Source: PFJX01 sp964466195
GTDB taxonomy: Bacteria > Pseudomonadota > Gammaproteobacteria > Burkholderiales > Thiobacillaceae
Assembly: GCA_964466195.1 (NCBI GenBank)
Contig: CAYXMQ010000017.1
Location: 3,553-67,552, forward strand
Reading direction: 5' to 3'
Length of the DNA stretch: 64,000 nucleotides
Part shown: in pieces, positions 1-12,221 of the stretch
How the letters are laid out: each line of letters begins with the position of its first letter
Numbering within the stretch: the stretch's first letter is position 1
The notes under the pieces: generated by a model
Databases searched by the model: none
The model's input: only the letters and a program-made list of their open reading frames with translations
Told to the model about the DNA's origin: nothing
Translations under genes and position numbers: made by a program

Positions 1-109
1 GGCCTTGATTTGATGCACGTTGTTCAGCGTGGCGCGATGCACCCGCCAGTGCGGCCTGCTCGAATGCGTCGACGGCGTGTTCCTCGTCGGCGGTGACTAA
101 CGCCACGCG
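1..109 (-). pseudogene. Relic of a LytTR-type response regulator, internally deleted
   Basis: Read on the minus strand, positions 109 to about 50 encode VALVTADEEHAVDAFEQAA, which resembles the end of a receiver domain where a DYLLKP-type motif normally follows. In a different frame the next bases encode HWRVHRATLNNVHQIKA, which resembles the start of a LytTR DNA-binding domain and runs off the left edge. The roughly 100 residues that should lie between are missing and the frame changes, so I read this as a decayed AlgR/LytR-type regulator with an internal deletion. The matches are short and were made by eye, hence the moderate confidence. Confidence 0.4.
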
Positions 110-382
110 GCAGCCGGAGGGGCGCCGAGCGCAAGGCGCGAAGCGCCGCCATAGCCCCGCTCTGGCGAGGATAGGCAACGCCGCGATCGGCGATGCCAGC
201 CGCCTCGAATGCAGCAGGATTCATACCAGCAGTAATGCGCTTGGTCGTCGCCTGCCGAGACCGGCTTGCTTTATTCATGAAACGGCAACCTAACGGCCAT
301 CATCGCTTCATATCCCGAAACCATAGTCCGGAGCGGCTGCAATTCCGTGGCCAAAGTTACACAACCCGACGGGAGCCACTCT
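110..382. other. Intergenic region upstream of the phosphodiesterase gene
   Basis: No convincing gene. Short overlapping open frames exist on both strands but show no recognisable domain. The last part must hold the promoter of the secreted phosphodiesterase gene; a GGGAG ribosome-binding site lies at 371-375. Confidence 0.4.
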
Positions 383-1657
383 ATGAAAAACATTGCAACA
401 CTGGCCATGGCGCTGGCCATGACCGCCATGGCGGCCTACGCCGCGATGGCCCACGCGGATCGCGACGGCCGCGCCTACGAAGCCCATGACGACAAGCGCG
501 GCGACAGCGTGCAGCTCGGCCCGCGCCCGTTTTATCTGGTCGAGGGCATGGATGCCGGCAAACTCAAGGATCGCCTGATGCAGTGCCAGGACGGCCCGTT
601 CTACCGCAGCGACTTCTCCATCGCCCATCGCGGCGCGGCCATGCAGTTCCCCGAGCATTCCGATGTGTCCTATCGCGCCGGTGCGCGCATGGGGGCGGGC
701 ATCGTCGAGTGCGACGTGAGCTTCACGCTGGACGGCGAACTGGTGTGCCGGCACAGCGAGTGCGATCTGCACACCACGACCAACATCGTCGCCACCGAAC
801 TGAACAACAAGTGCAGCGTGCCCTGGACCGGCCCGGGCCAGAATCCGAAGCCCCAGTGTTGTACCAGCGACCTGACCCTGGCCGAATTCAAGAGCCTGGA
901 AGCCAAGATGGATGCCAGCAATCCCGCCGCCAGCACTGCGCAGGGTTATCTGGGCGGCACTGCCGCCTGGCGCACCGACCTGTATACCGGCCGCGCCAAC
1001 GTGGTGTCGTTCAAGGAGAGCATCGCGATCAACCAGGCCAATGGCGTGAAACACACGCCCGAACTGAAGGGTGCTGCGCACCAGGACCGCATCGATGCCA
1101 TCTTCGGCAGCCAAGAGGCCTACGCGCAGAAGTTCATCGACACCCTCAAGGAGGCCGGCGTGCGGCCCAAGGACGCCTATGTCCAGTCCTTCAACAAGGA
1201 AGACGTGCTGTACTGGATCAAGAACGAGCCGGCCTTCGGCAAGCAGGCCGTCTATCTGGACAGCATCGACCCGACCGCGAACCCCGCCATCCCGCGCCAG
1301 AGCCTGGATGAGCTGAAGCAGTTGAAGAAACAGGGCGTGCGCATCATCGCTCCGCCGATGTGGGCGCTGCTGGCCGTGAGCGATGCCGGCGAAGTGGTCG
1401 CGTCCGAGTACGCCATCGACATCAAGAAGGCGGGCCTGGACATCATCACCTGGACCTTCGAACGTTCCGACTTGCGCCAGGGCGCCGCCAAAGGCGGCTG
1501 GTATTACCTGTTCGATCCGCAGGGCAAGGCGATCAAGAAAGACAGCGACATGTACAAGGCGCTGGATGTGCTGGCCCGCAAGGTTGGCGTCCTCGGCGTC
1601 TTCTCCGACTGGCCCGCCACGGTGACCTACTACGCCAACTGCATGGGCCTCAAGTAA
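383..1657 (+). CDS. Secreted glycerophosphodiester phosphodiesterase-like protein
   Basis: A 424-residue protein of the GDPD TIM-barrel family, whose members hydrolyse glycerophosphodiesters to glycerol-3-phosphate and an alcohol. Residues 1-25 form a signal peptide ending in AMAHA, so it should act in the periplasm or outside. The family's catalytic pattern is visible: HRG at 82-84, PEH at 90-92, E109 and D111, and His124. Several Cys residues near 122-150 may form disulfides. I chose the ATG at 383 over an upstream in-frame start at 347 because GGGAG lies 8 bases before it and the signal peptide then begins the protein. It is longer than cytoplasmic UgpQ (about 250 aa) because of an extended N-terminal part and inserts. 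The substrate is not determined. A strong terminator follows. Confidence 0.8.
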   Translation: MKNIATLAMALAMTAMAAYAAMAHADRDGRAYEAHDDKRGDSVQLGPRPFYLVEGMDAGKLKDRLMQCQDGPFYRSDFSIAHRGAAMQFPEHSDVSYRAGARMGAGIVECDVSFTLDGELVCRHSECDLHTTTNIVATELNNKCSVPWTGPGQNPKPQCCTSDLTLAEFKSLEAKMDASNPAASTAQGYLGGTAAWRTDLYTGRANVVSFKESIAINQANGVKHTPELKGAAHQDRIDAIFGSQEAYAQKFIDTLKEAGVRPKDAYVQSFNKEDVLYWIKNEPAFGKQAVYLDSIDPTANPAIPRQSLDELKQLKKQGVRIIAPPMWALLAVSDAGEVVASEYAIDIKKAGLDIITWTFERSDLRQGAAKGGWYYLFDPQGKAIKKDSDMYKALDVLARKVGVLGVFSDWPATVTYYANCMGLK

Positions 1658-1679
1658 GCGCCAAGCGGAAATCTTTTTG

Positions 1680-1710
1680 GGGCGGCCTTCGGCGGGGGGC
1701 CGCCCTTTTT
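1680..1710 (+). terminator. Rho-independent terminator
   Basis: Stem GGGCGGCC (1680-1687) pairs with GGCCGCCC (1698-1705) around a 10-base loop, and five T follow. It ends the phosphodiesterase transcript before the convergent transpeptidase gene. Confidence 0.85.
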
Positions 1711-1765
1711 GTCGGGCGCGAGTGCGCTGCGTCGAGCCGCCTGCGACGAAAAGGCGGATGCGAAC

Positions 1766-2242
1766 TCAGCCGATTTCCACCGGCGTGTATGGCGGCACCG
1801 CAGCGAACAGCTCAATCAGATCAGCGTTGCGCATGCGGATGCAGCCGTGCGAGCGCGGCGCTTGCTCGAAGGTTTCGTCCGGGGTGCCGTGGATGTAGAT
1901 GTAGCGGCGCATCGTGTCGCAACGGCCGAGGCGGTTGAAGCCGGGTTCCCGGCCGGACAGCCAGAGGATGCGGGTCAGTATCCAGTCGCGTTGCGGCTGG
2001 GTTTTGCCGAGTTCGGGGGTGTAGATTTCGCCGGTCGGGCGGCGGCCGGCGAAGACCGTGTTGAGCGGCTGGCCGGCGCCGATCTTGGCGCGCACGATAT
2101 GGCGGCCGCGCGGCGTGCAGTAGCTGCCGGCGGCCTCGCCGGCGCCGTTGGCGGCGGTGGAGACCGGGTATCGGCGCAATACCGCGCCGCGGTCGTCGCA
2201 CAGTTCCAGTTCCTGCTCGGCCAGGCGGATGCGCAGCTTCAT
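1766..2242 (-). CDS. L,D-transpeptidase (ErfK/YbiS/YcfS/YnhG fold)
   Basis: A 158-residue YkuD-type catalytic domain. The signature is clear: IHGTPDE with His118, then SHGCIRMRN with Ser131, His132, the nucleophilic Cys134 and Arg136. Such enzymes make or exchange 3-3 peptide bridges or attach proteins to peptidoglycan in the periplasm. No signal peptide or LysM domain is visible from this start, which is unusual for a periplasmic enzyme, although short versions like this occur in proteobacteria. The start ATG overlaps the tadA stop as ATGA (2239-2242), so its translation is probably coupled to tadA. Confidence 0.85.
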   Translation of the reverse strand: MKLRIRLAEQELELCDDRGAVLRRYPVSTAANGAGEAAGSYCTPRGRHIVRAKIGAGQPLNTVFAGRRPTGEIYTPELGKTQPQRDWILTRILWLSGREPGFNRLGRCDTMRRYIYIHGTPDETFEQAPRSHGCIRMRNADLIELFAAVPPYTPVEIG

Positions 2243-2709
2243 GGTTTGGCTCGCGCCCGGCGTGCGGCGAAGAAATTCGACAGCAGCGCGCCGCATTCTT
2301 CCGCCAACACGCCGCCCTGCGTTTTCGCGTGATGGTTGAGACGCGTCTGCGCAAACAGGTCGATGACGCTGCCGGCGGCGCCGGTCTTGGCGTCGCGCGC
2401 GCCGAACACGACGCGCGCGACGCGGGCATGCAGGATCGCGCCGCAACACATCACGCACGGTTCCAGCGTGACATAAAGCGCGCTGCCGGGCAGACGGTAA
2501 TTGGCCAGGTGCAGCCCGGCATCGCGCAGCGCCATGACTTCGGCATGGGCGGTGGGGTCGCGGGCGGTAATCGGCTGGTTGTAGCCGCGCCCGACGATCT
2601 CGCCGTCAACTGTCAGCACGGCGCCTACCGGCACTTCGCCGGCGCTGCGCGCCAGTTCGGCCTGGGCGATGGCGGCGCGCATGAAGCGGAGATCGTCGTT
2701 TGAAGTCAT
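2239..2709 (-). CDS. tadA: tRNA-specific adenosine deaminase
   Basis: A 156-residue zinc deaminase matching TadA, which converts A34 of tRNA-Arg(ACG) to inosine for wobble decoding. The zinc site is complete: HAE at 55-57 with the proton-shuttling Glu57, and PCVMC at 84-88 giving the two Cys ligands. Length and domain order are as in other bacterial TadA proteins. It is the first gene of a two-gene minus-strand unit with the L,D-transpeptidase. Its promoter should lie in the 232-bp divergent gap shared with the SoxXA gene. Confidence 0.93.
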   Translation of the reverse strand: MTSNDDLRFMRAAIAQAELARSAGEVPVGAVLTVDGEIVGRGYNQPITARDPTAHAEVMALRDAGLHLANYRLPGSALYVTLEPCVMCCGAILHARVARVVFGARDAKTGAAGSVIDLFAQTRLNHHAKTQGGVLAEECGALLSNFFAARRARAKP

Positions 2710-2941
2710 GTCGTAAGATGGGGCGGAGTGGACATAGGGGCGCGGGTGGCAGGATTCTCGAAGAATAAGTTCCGTGCTGGGAGGAATTTCGTCGCACTAT
2801 GAAACAAAAGTACCTTACTGATCAGCTCCACCATTCTTACAATCCGGCATCGGTTTTTTGCTCAGCACCGCTTTGTTGGTCTGAACTTCATTTCCTACCG
2901 ACCCATCTTTTCACCCCAGCAGCATATTTGAGGAGATTTAT

Positions 2942-4219
2942 ATGATGCGATTTAGAGGCACTGGCTTTACTCGAGCACTGGTTGTTGCGGGCTTGGCCGT
3001 GGTTGTCGCCGCGCCGTCCGTCAGCCAGGCGGGATCCCATACCAAAAAGAAGGAAGTGCCGCTGGAAGTCGCACTTCCCGCTTCGGTTTCGCCCTGGGCC
3101 CGTTATTCCGACTGGAGCCAGACCGATTGGACCAAGTTCAACACCCTGAGCAATATGGCTTCGCCGGCCTACGCGCCGCCTCCCAAGCTGGACGGCCCCA
3201 TCGTCGGCGACCCGAAGAAGGGTGAAAAGCTGGCCTATGACCGCGGTCGCGGCGGCAGCTGCCTGGCTTGCCATGCCCTCGGCCCGACGACTCAGTCGAT
3301 GCCTGGCGCGGTCGGTCCCGATTTGTCCACCTACTCGCAGTGGGGCCGTGACGATCAGTGGATCTTCAATTACATCTATGACCCGCGCAGCGTGAATCCG
3401 AATTCCGTGATGCCGCCGTGGGGCACGCACGGCGTGTTCACCGTGGAAGAGATCAAGGACATGGTCGCCTTCCTGAAGACGCTGAACGGCGAACCGAAAA
3501 TCTACAGCAGCTCGCTGGAAAATCCCGCCACGCGGCCGATACCGGTTGAAGATCGGGACAATCTGGACCCGTTCGTCAATAGCGCCATGGGTGCGGTCGA
3601 GCGCGCCGAAGCGGCCTGGAGCAAGGCCGGTTCCACCGGCAAGTCCTGCGCTTCCTGCCACAAGGATGCGAAGAAAGAGTTCAAGACCTGGGCGACCAGC
3701 ATGCCCAAGTATGAACCCCGCCTGAAGAAGGTGATGGGCGTGCAGGAGTTCGTTACCCGCCATGCCCGCGCCACGACTGGCGACAACTGGCCGGTGCAGA
3801 CCGCGGAAAACATGGATATGGGCATCTATCTGCATCACCTGGCCAATGGCTCGGCGTTCAATGTGGATACCAAGTCCAAGGAAGCCAAGGCGGCCATCGA
3901 GCGCGGCACCAAGCTGTTCGATCGCAAGATCGGCCAGCTCAACTTCGCCTGTCTGGATTGCCATTCGCCCGAGCGCGGCGCCAACAAGTGGATTCGCGGC
4001 CAGTATCTGGGCGAGCTGAAGGGTCAGGTTGACCACTTCCCCCTGTGGCGGACCAGCCGCAGCGAAGTCTGGGATATTCGCAAGCGTCTGCAATGGTGCA
4101 ACGTCGCCGTGCGCGCCAACGAGCTGCCGCCGGAAGCCGCCGAGTATGGCGATCTCGAACTGGCGCTGACCGCGATGAGCAATGGCATGAAGCTCAGCGC
4201 ACCGGGCATCCGCCACTAA
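2942..4219 (+). CDS. soxXA: SoxX-SoxA fusion: triheme thiosulfate-oxidation cytochrome
   Basis: A 425-residue periplasmic c-type cytochrome that joins both subunits of SoxXA in one chain. SoxXA oxidatively attaches thiosulfate to the SoxYZ carrier. Residues 1-30 are a signal peptide. Residues 85-185 match SoxX, with heme site CLACH (107-111) and the axial Met157 in SVMPPWG. Residues 200-425 match SoxA, with CASCH (236-240), CLDCH (337-341), the conserved Cys386 that is the cysteine (persulfide) heme ligand of SoxA, and the typical ending SNGMKLSAPGIRH. Both SoxA heme sites are present, which makes it the diheme type. AGGAG at 2931-2935 supports the start at 2942; another ATG follows directly. 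No soxY, soxZ or soxB lies in the window. SoxX and SoxA are usually separate genes. Confidence 0.88.
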   Translation: MMRFRGTGFTRALVVAGLAVVVAAPSVSQAGSHTKKKEVPLEVALPASVSPWARYSDWSQTDWTKFNTLSNMASPAYAPPPKLDGPIVGDPKKGEKLAYDRGRGGSCLACHALGPTTQSMPGAVGPDLSTYSQWGRDDQWIFNYIYDPRSVNPNSVMPPWGTHGVFTVEEIKDMVAFLKTLNGEPKIYSSSLENPATRPIPVEDRDNLDPFVNSAMGAVERAEAAWSKAGSTGKSCASCHKDAKKEFKTWATSMPKYEPRLKKVMGVQEFVTRHARATTGDNWPVQTAENMDMGIYLHHLANGSAFNVDTKSKEAKAAIERGTKLFDRKIGQLNFACLDCHSPERGANKWIRGQYLGELKGQVDHFPLWRTSRSEVWDIRKRLQWCNVAVRANELPPEAAEYGDLELALTAMSNGMKLSAPGIRH

Positions 4220-4252
4220 GCGACAAGCCTCAGATGGCGTGAAGCGCCATCG

Positions 4253-4296
4253 ACAACAAGGCCCGCCTCCGTGAGGAGCGCGGGCCTTGTTGTTTC
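4253..4296 (+). terminator. Strong terminator hairpin after soxXA
   Basis: A perfect 14-bp stem, ACAACAAGGCCCGC at 4253-4266 against its complement at 4280-4293, with a 13-base loop and a short T run. A smaller 7-bp hairpin (4233-4251, GATGGCG/CGCCATC) sits just upstream. soxXA is therefore probably transcribed alone. Confidence 0.8.
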
Positions 4297-4491
4297 CGGG
4301 CGAGGCTATGTGCGTGAATAGATTGTGTTTTCTCGATATTCTCGGCGCGATGCACGTACAATCCGCGTTCCCGCGCGCTTCACCAATCGACGCACGGCAT
4401 CATTTTTCTCTCTGATCGTTCCGATCACTTATTCGTCTGCCTCGATTGGTGCCGTCCTGTACGGCAGGCCGTCGCAGGAGCTGTAATCCCT

Positions 4492-6060
<1,569 letters not shown>

Positions 6061-6095
6061 TGCGTGCGTTTGTTTAACCCTTGACGGAAGCGCTT

Positions 6096-8528
<2,433 letters not shown>

Positions 8529-8606
8529 GCTGGGCCGGCCTGTCGAGCAATGCATATCGCAAGGCGGCCGCCGGCCTGAATCTGTAGGATTCGGGCCGGA
8601 GACAAA

Positions 8607-11489
8607 ATGCCTATGCGCCCGGAAGACCAAGCCAGAAAGACCCTCGACCGATTGCTGCAAGCGGCAGGCTGGCACGTCTGCGACGCCTCCGCCGCCAACA
8701 TCCACGCCGCACGCGGCGTAGCCATCCGCGAATTCCCGCTGCCCGGCCACGGCTTCGCCGACTATCTGCTGTACGTGGACGGCAAAGCCGCCGGTGTGAT
8801 CGAAGCCAAGAAAGAAGGCGTCACCCTCAGCGGCGTCGAAACCCAGTCCGACAAGTACACCCAGGGCCTGCCCGCCGGCCTGCCGCGCTGGGGCAATCCG
8901 CTGCCTTTCTCGTACCAATCCACCGGCGTGGAAACGCGCTTCACCAACGGCCTCGACCCCACGCCCCGCGCCCGGCCGGTCTTCGCTTTTCACAAACCGG
9001 AACAATTAGCCGACTGGCTGGAAAGCACGCAGAACAAAGTTGCCGAGCCTGCCGCCACCTATGGCGCTGATGGCAAAACCTTCCTCGCCCGCCTGCAACA
9101 CATGCCGCCGCTCAAGGAAGAAGGCCTCTGGCCCGCCCAGATCACGGCCATCCACAACCTGGAAAAATCCCTCAAGGAAAACCGCCCGCGCGCCCTGATC
9201 CAGATGGCCACCGGCTCGGGCAAGACCTTCACCTCGATTTCCTTCATCTACCGCCTGATCAAGTTCGCCGGGGCGCGGCGCATCCTGTTCCTGGTCGACC
9301 GCGGCAACCTCGCCGACCAGACCCTCAAGGAATTCCAGCAATACGTCTCGCCCTACAACAACTTCAAGTTCAGCGAGGAATACATCGTCCAGCGCTTGCA
9401 GGGCAACCAGATCGACAGCACTGCCCGCGTCTGCATCTGCACTATCCAGCGCCTGTATTCCATGCTCAAGGGCCGCGACCTGCCGGCCGACCTGGAAGAA
9501 ATGCCCGTCGACCAACTATTACTCCCCTCCCCCGCAAGCGGGGGAGGGGTCGGGGGAGAGGGGGCAAGCTTGTTCGCAAGCCCCGAGCCCATCGAATACA
9601 ACCCCAGCATCCCCATCGAGACCTTCGACATCATCGTCACCGACGAAGCCCACCGCTCCATCTACAACCTGTGGGCGCAGGTGCTGGAATACTTCGACGC
9701 CTACCTCGTCGGCCTCACCGCCACGCCAGGCAAGCAGACCTTCGGCTTCTTCCACCAGAACCTGGTGATGGAATACAACCACGAAATGGCCGTGGCCGAC
9801 GGCGTCAACGTCAACTACGACGTCTACCGCATCAAGACCGCCATCACCGAGCAGGGCAGCAAGGTTGAAGCCGGCTACTACGTGGAAAAGCAGGAACGCG
9901 ACACCCGCAAGACCCGCTGGGAGGAACTCGACGACGACTTCGCCTACGACCCCAACCAGCTCGACCGCGACGTCGTCACCCCCGACCAGATCCGTACCAT
10001 CGTGCGCACCTTTCGGGATAAATTATTCAGCGAAATCTTCCCCGGCCGCACCGAAGTGCCCAAGACCCTCATCTTCGCCAAGGACGACAACCACGCCGAA
10101 AACATCGTCGAAATCCTGCGCGAGGAATTCGGCAAGGGCAACGACTTCGCCCAGAAGATCACCTACCGCACCACCGGCGCCACGCCCAAGGAACTCATCA
10201 AAGCCTTCCGCAACAGCTACCACCCCCGCGTCGCCGTCACCGTCGACATGATCGCCACCGGCACCGACATCAAGCCGGTGGAAATCGTCTTCTTCATGCG
10301 TGCCGTCAAATCGCGCGGCTTCTTCGAGCAGATGAAAGGCCGCGGCGTACGCGTCATCAAGCCCGACGACCTCAAGGCCGTCACCCCCGACGCCAAGGCC
10401 AAGGACCACTTCGTCATCATCGATGCCGTGGGCGTGTGCGAGCAGGACAAAACCGACGCCCGCCCCATGGAGAAAAAACCCAGCGTCAGCTTCGAGCGCC
10501 TGCTGCAAGCCGTCGCCTTCGGTAACACCGAAGACGACGTCATCACCAGCATCGCCGGCCGCCTGGCCAGGATGGAACACCGCATCAGCGCCGAAGACGA
10601 CGCCAGGATTCGGGTCGCCAGCGGCGGCCTCGGCCTGAAAGACCTCGCCCACCAACTGGTTCAGTCACTGGACCCCGACAGCTTTTCCCCCTCCCCCTTG
10701 AGGGGGGAGGGCCGGGGAGAGGGTGATTCCGCGCAGCATGCGCGGATAGAAGCCGCCAAGCCCCTCTGCGACCCCGCCCTGCGCCAGCTCATCCTCGACA
10801 TCAAAGCCAAAAACGAACTCACCATCGACCACGTCAGCCAGGACTTGGTTCTGGAAGCCGGCTTCAGCCAGGCCGCCCTCGACCGCGCCAAAGGCCTCGT
10901 CCAATCCTTCGAGCAATTCATCGCCGACCACAAAGACGAAATCACCGCCCTGCAAATCCTCTACGCCAAACCCTACAAACAGCGCCTCACCTTCGAGGCC
11001 GTGAAAGAACTCGCCGACGCCATCGAAAAGCCGCCCTACCTGTGGAACGAATCCCAGCTCTGGCAGGCCTACGCCGCGCTGGAAGCGAGCAAGGTCAAAG
11101 GCGCCAGCGGCCGCCGCATCCTCACCGACCTGGTCTCGCTGGTGCGCTTCGCCATCCATCAGGACAACGAGCTTGTGCCCTTCCCCGAACGGGTCAACGC
11201 CAACTTCAAGGCCTGGCTGGCCCAACAAAACACCCGCTCCCCCTTAATGGGGGAGGGCTGGGGAGAGGGTGGACCCAAAGCCGGCGAACAAGAACCCCGC
11301 TTCACCCCCGAACAATTGAAATGGCTCGAAATGATCCGCGACCACATCGCCGCCAACCTCGGCATCGAGCCGGATGACTTCGAATACGCGCCATTCGTGC
11401 AAGAGGGTGGATTGGGCAAGGTGTATCAGCTTTTCGGCGAGGAATTGAACGCCCTCATCGAACAATTGAACGAAAGCTTGGCGGCATAA
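8607..11489 (+). CDS. hsdR: Type I restriction endonuclease subunit R (EcoEI-like)
   Basis: A 960-residue motor and nuclease subunit of a type I system, which translocates and cuts unmodified DNA when bound to the HsdM/HsdS complex. The N-terminal nuclease site shows Asp52 and EAK (66-68). The helicase core has Walker A ATGSGKT (201-207), DEAH (346-349), TATP (371-374) and a motif VI-like QMKGRGVRV. The C-terminal domain is of the EcoEI type. Three palindromic repeats are inserted in frame, giving peptides PSPASGGGVGGEG (307-319), PSPLRGEGRGEG (about 695-706) and SPLMGEGWGEG (about 878-888); all fall between motifs. Its last 52 codons recur twice downstream as separate ORFs. The stop is TAA, followed by an AT-rich gap, unlike the ATGA junctions further on. 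With hsdM broken, its activity here is uncertain. Confidence 0.92.
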   Translation: MPMRPEDQARKTLDRLLQAAGWHVCDASAANIHAARGVAIREFPLPGHGFADYLLYVDGKAAGVIEAKKEGVTLSGVETQSDKYTQGLPAGLPRWGNPLPFSYQSTGVETRFTNGLDPTPRARPVFAFHKPEQLADWLESTQNKVAEPAATYGADGKTFLARLQHMPPLKEEGLWPAQITAIHNLEKSLKENRPRALIQMATGSGKTFTSISFIYRLIKFAGARRILFLVDRGNLADQTLKEFQQYVSPYNNFKFSEEYIVQRLQGNQIDSTARVCICTIQRLYSMLKGRDLPADLEEMPVDQLLLPSPASGGGVGGEGASLFASPEPIEYNPSIPIETFDIIVTDEAHRSIYNLWAQVLEYFDAYLVGLTATPGKQTFGFFHQNLVMEYNHEMAVADGVNVNYDVYRIKTAITEQGSKVEAGYYVEKQERDTRKTRWEELDDDFAYDPNQLDRDVVTPDQIRTIVRTFRDKLFSEIFPGRTEVPKTLIFAKDDNHAENIVEILREEFGKGNDFAQKITYRTTGATPKELIKAFRNSYHPRVAVTVDMIATGTDIKPVEIVFFMRAVKSRGFFEQMKGRGVRVIKPDDLKAVTPDAKAKDHFVIIDAVGVCEQDKTDARPMEKKPSVSFERLLQAVAFGNTEDDVITSIAGRLARMEHRISAEDDARIRVASGGLGLKDLAHQLVQSLDPDSFSPSPLRGEGRGEGDSAQHARIEAAKPLCDPALRQLILDIKAKNELTIDHVSQDLVLEAGFSQAALDRAKGLVQSFEQFIADHKDEITALQILYAKPYKQRLTFEAVKELADAIEKPPYLWNESQLWQAYAALEASKVKGASGRRILTDLVSLVRFAIHQDNELVPFPERVNANFKAWLAQQNTRSPLMGEGWGEGGPKAGEQEPRFTPEQLKWLEMIRDHIAANLGIEPDDFEYAPFVQEGGLGKVYQLFGEELNALIEQLNESLAA
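9524..9562 (+). repeat. In-frame palindromic repeat, copy P1 (inside hsdR)
   Basis: A 12-bp perfect stem, CCCCTCCCCCGC (9524-9535) with GCGGGGGAGGGG (9538-9549), followed by the family's tail GGGGGAGAGGG. It is translated as PSPASGGGVGGEG between the ATPase motifs of HsdR without breaking the frame. Confidence 0.85.
10687..10723 (+). repeat. In-frame palindromic repeat, copy P2 (inside hsdR)
   Basis: Stem CCCTCCCCC (10689-10697) with GGGGGAGGG (10703-10711), then CCGGGGAGAGGG. It has the same orientation and tail as P1 and is read as PSPLRGEGRGEG in the linker before the C-terminal domain. Confidence 0.85.
11237..11269 (+). repeat. In-frame palindromic repeat, copy P3 (inside hsdR)
   Basis: Stem CTCCCCC (11237-11243) with GGGGGAG (11249-11255), then GGCTGGGGAGAGGG. 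It is read as SPLMGEGWGEG about 20 residues before the duplicated HsdR tail. Confidence 0.85.
11331..11489 (+). repeat. hsdR 3'-end repeat, copy 1 (still joined to hsdR)
   Basis: The last 53 codons of hsdR, starting at the internal codon ATG of MIRDHIAANLGIE. Copies 2 (12063-12221) and 3 (13723-13881) begin at the same ATG. By hand count copy 1 differs from copy 2 at 20 of 159 bases; 12 of the 16 changed sense codons are synonymous. Confidence 0.95.
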
Positions 11490-11543
11490 GGCCCAATAAA
11501 AAGACTAAAATAAAGAGCCAATTAAAGATTTAAGGGAATCCAC
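11490..11543 (+). promoter_or_regulatory. AT-rich gap, possible promoter for the toxin-antitoxin pair
   Basis: A 54-base AT-rich gap in GC-rich surroundings, with a -10-like TAAAAT at 11506-11511 and an AAGGGA ribosome-binding site at 11532-11537. No convincing -35 box is seen. Toxin-antitoxin operons usually carry their own autoregulated promoter, so this is a plausible site for one. Confidence 0.4.
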
Positions 11544-11789
11544 ATGGAACTGCTCTACACCAACGCCTCGGTCAGCATCAGCGAACTCAAGAAGAACCCG
11601 ACCGCCGTCATCGACGAAGCGGACGGCTTCCCCGTCGCCGTGCTCAACCACAACAGGCCCGCCGCCTATCTGGTACCCGCTGCTGCCTTCGAGGCCATGA
11701 TGGAAAAGCTCGACGACATCGACCTCACCAAGCTGGTCAAGGAGCGCGAGCACGAAGCCACGGTCAAGGTCGAGCCGAATGAGCTATAG
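11544..11789 (+). CDS. Phd/YefM-type antitoxin
   Basis: An 81-residue antitoxin. The N-terminal part, with SISELKKNP and FPVAVLNHNRPAAYLVP, is the Phd/YefM fold that binds operator DNA and dimerises. The C-terminal part (about 55-81, MMEKLDDIDLTKLVKERE) is the charged segment expected to wrap the toxin. It overlaps the toxin gene by 11 bases, as is usual for such pairs. Together they form the first cargo stacked behind hsdR. A role in autorepression and in stabilising the island is inferred from the family. Confidence 0.88.
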   Translation: MELLYTNASVSISELKKNPTAVIDEADGFPVAVLNHNRPAAYLVPAAAFEAMMEKLDDIDLTKLVKEREHEATVKVEPNEL

Positions 11790-12066
11790 CCTCGAATTCC
11801 GGGAAAGTGCCTGGAAGGAGTGGAACAAGCTCGACCGTCCGTTGCGCGAACAATTCAAGATCAAGCTGCTGGAGCGGCTGGAAAACCCCCGTGTCGAGTC
11901 CGCCCGGCTTTCCAGCCTGCCCGACTGCTACAAGATCAAACTACGCGCCGCCGGCTACCGGCTGGTCTACCAGGTCTTCGACGACCGGGTGGTCGTGGTC
12001 GTGGTGGCCGTGGGCAAGCGGGAGGACAGCGCGGTGTATCGCAAGGCGGGAAAACGGTTGAAATGA
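11779..12066 (+). CDS. RelE/StbE (ParE superfamily) toxin
   Basis: A 95-residue toxin. SYSLEFRESAWKEWNKLD, LPDCYKIKLRAAGYRLVYQV and VVAVGKREDSAVYRKA follow the RelE/StbE pattern. Family members cleave mRNA on the ribosome. The paired antitoxin overlaps it at the 5' end. Its stop codon forms ATGA (12063-12066) with the start of the next 52-codon ORF. Confidence 0.88.
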   Translation: MSYSLEFRESAWKEWNKLDRPLREQFKIKLLERLENPRVESARLSSLPDCYKIKLRAAGYRLVYQVFDDRVVVVVVAVGKREDSAVYRKAGKRLK

Positions 12067-12221
12067 TCCGCGACCACATCGCCGCCAACCTCGGCATCGA
12101 GCCGGACGATTTCGAATACGCCCCCTTCGCCCAGGCAGGCGGCTTGGGCAAGGTGTATCAGCTCTTCGGCGATGAATTGAACACGCTCATTGAGCAATTG
12201 AACGAGAGCCTGGCGGCATGA
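12063..12221 (+). CDS. Free-standing HsdR C-terminal tail, 52 aa (copy 2)
   Basis: A complete 52-residue ORF that is a near copy of the HsdR C-terminus; only four residues differ from the hsdR-linked copy. It starts inside the RelE stop (ATGA) and ends in ATGA with the DUF4062 gene, so it is placed to be translated by reinitiation. No domain other than the HsdR tail is present. In EcoR124-type enzymes the R-subunit C-terminus helps it dock on the methylase core, so a free tail might compete for that site; this is my inference. It may also be only a scar of a recombination step. Confidence 0.8.
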   Translation: MIRDHIAANLGIEPDDFEYAPFAQAGGLGKVYQLFGDELNTLIEQLNESLAA

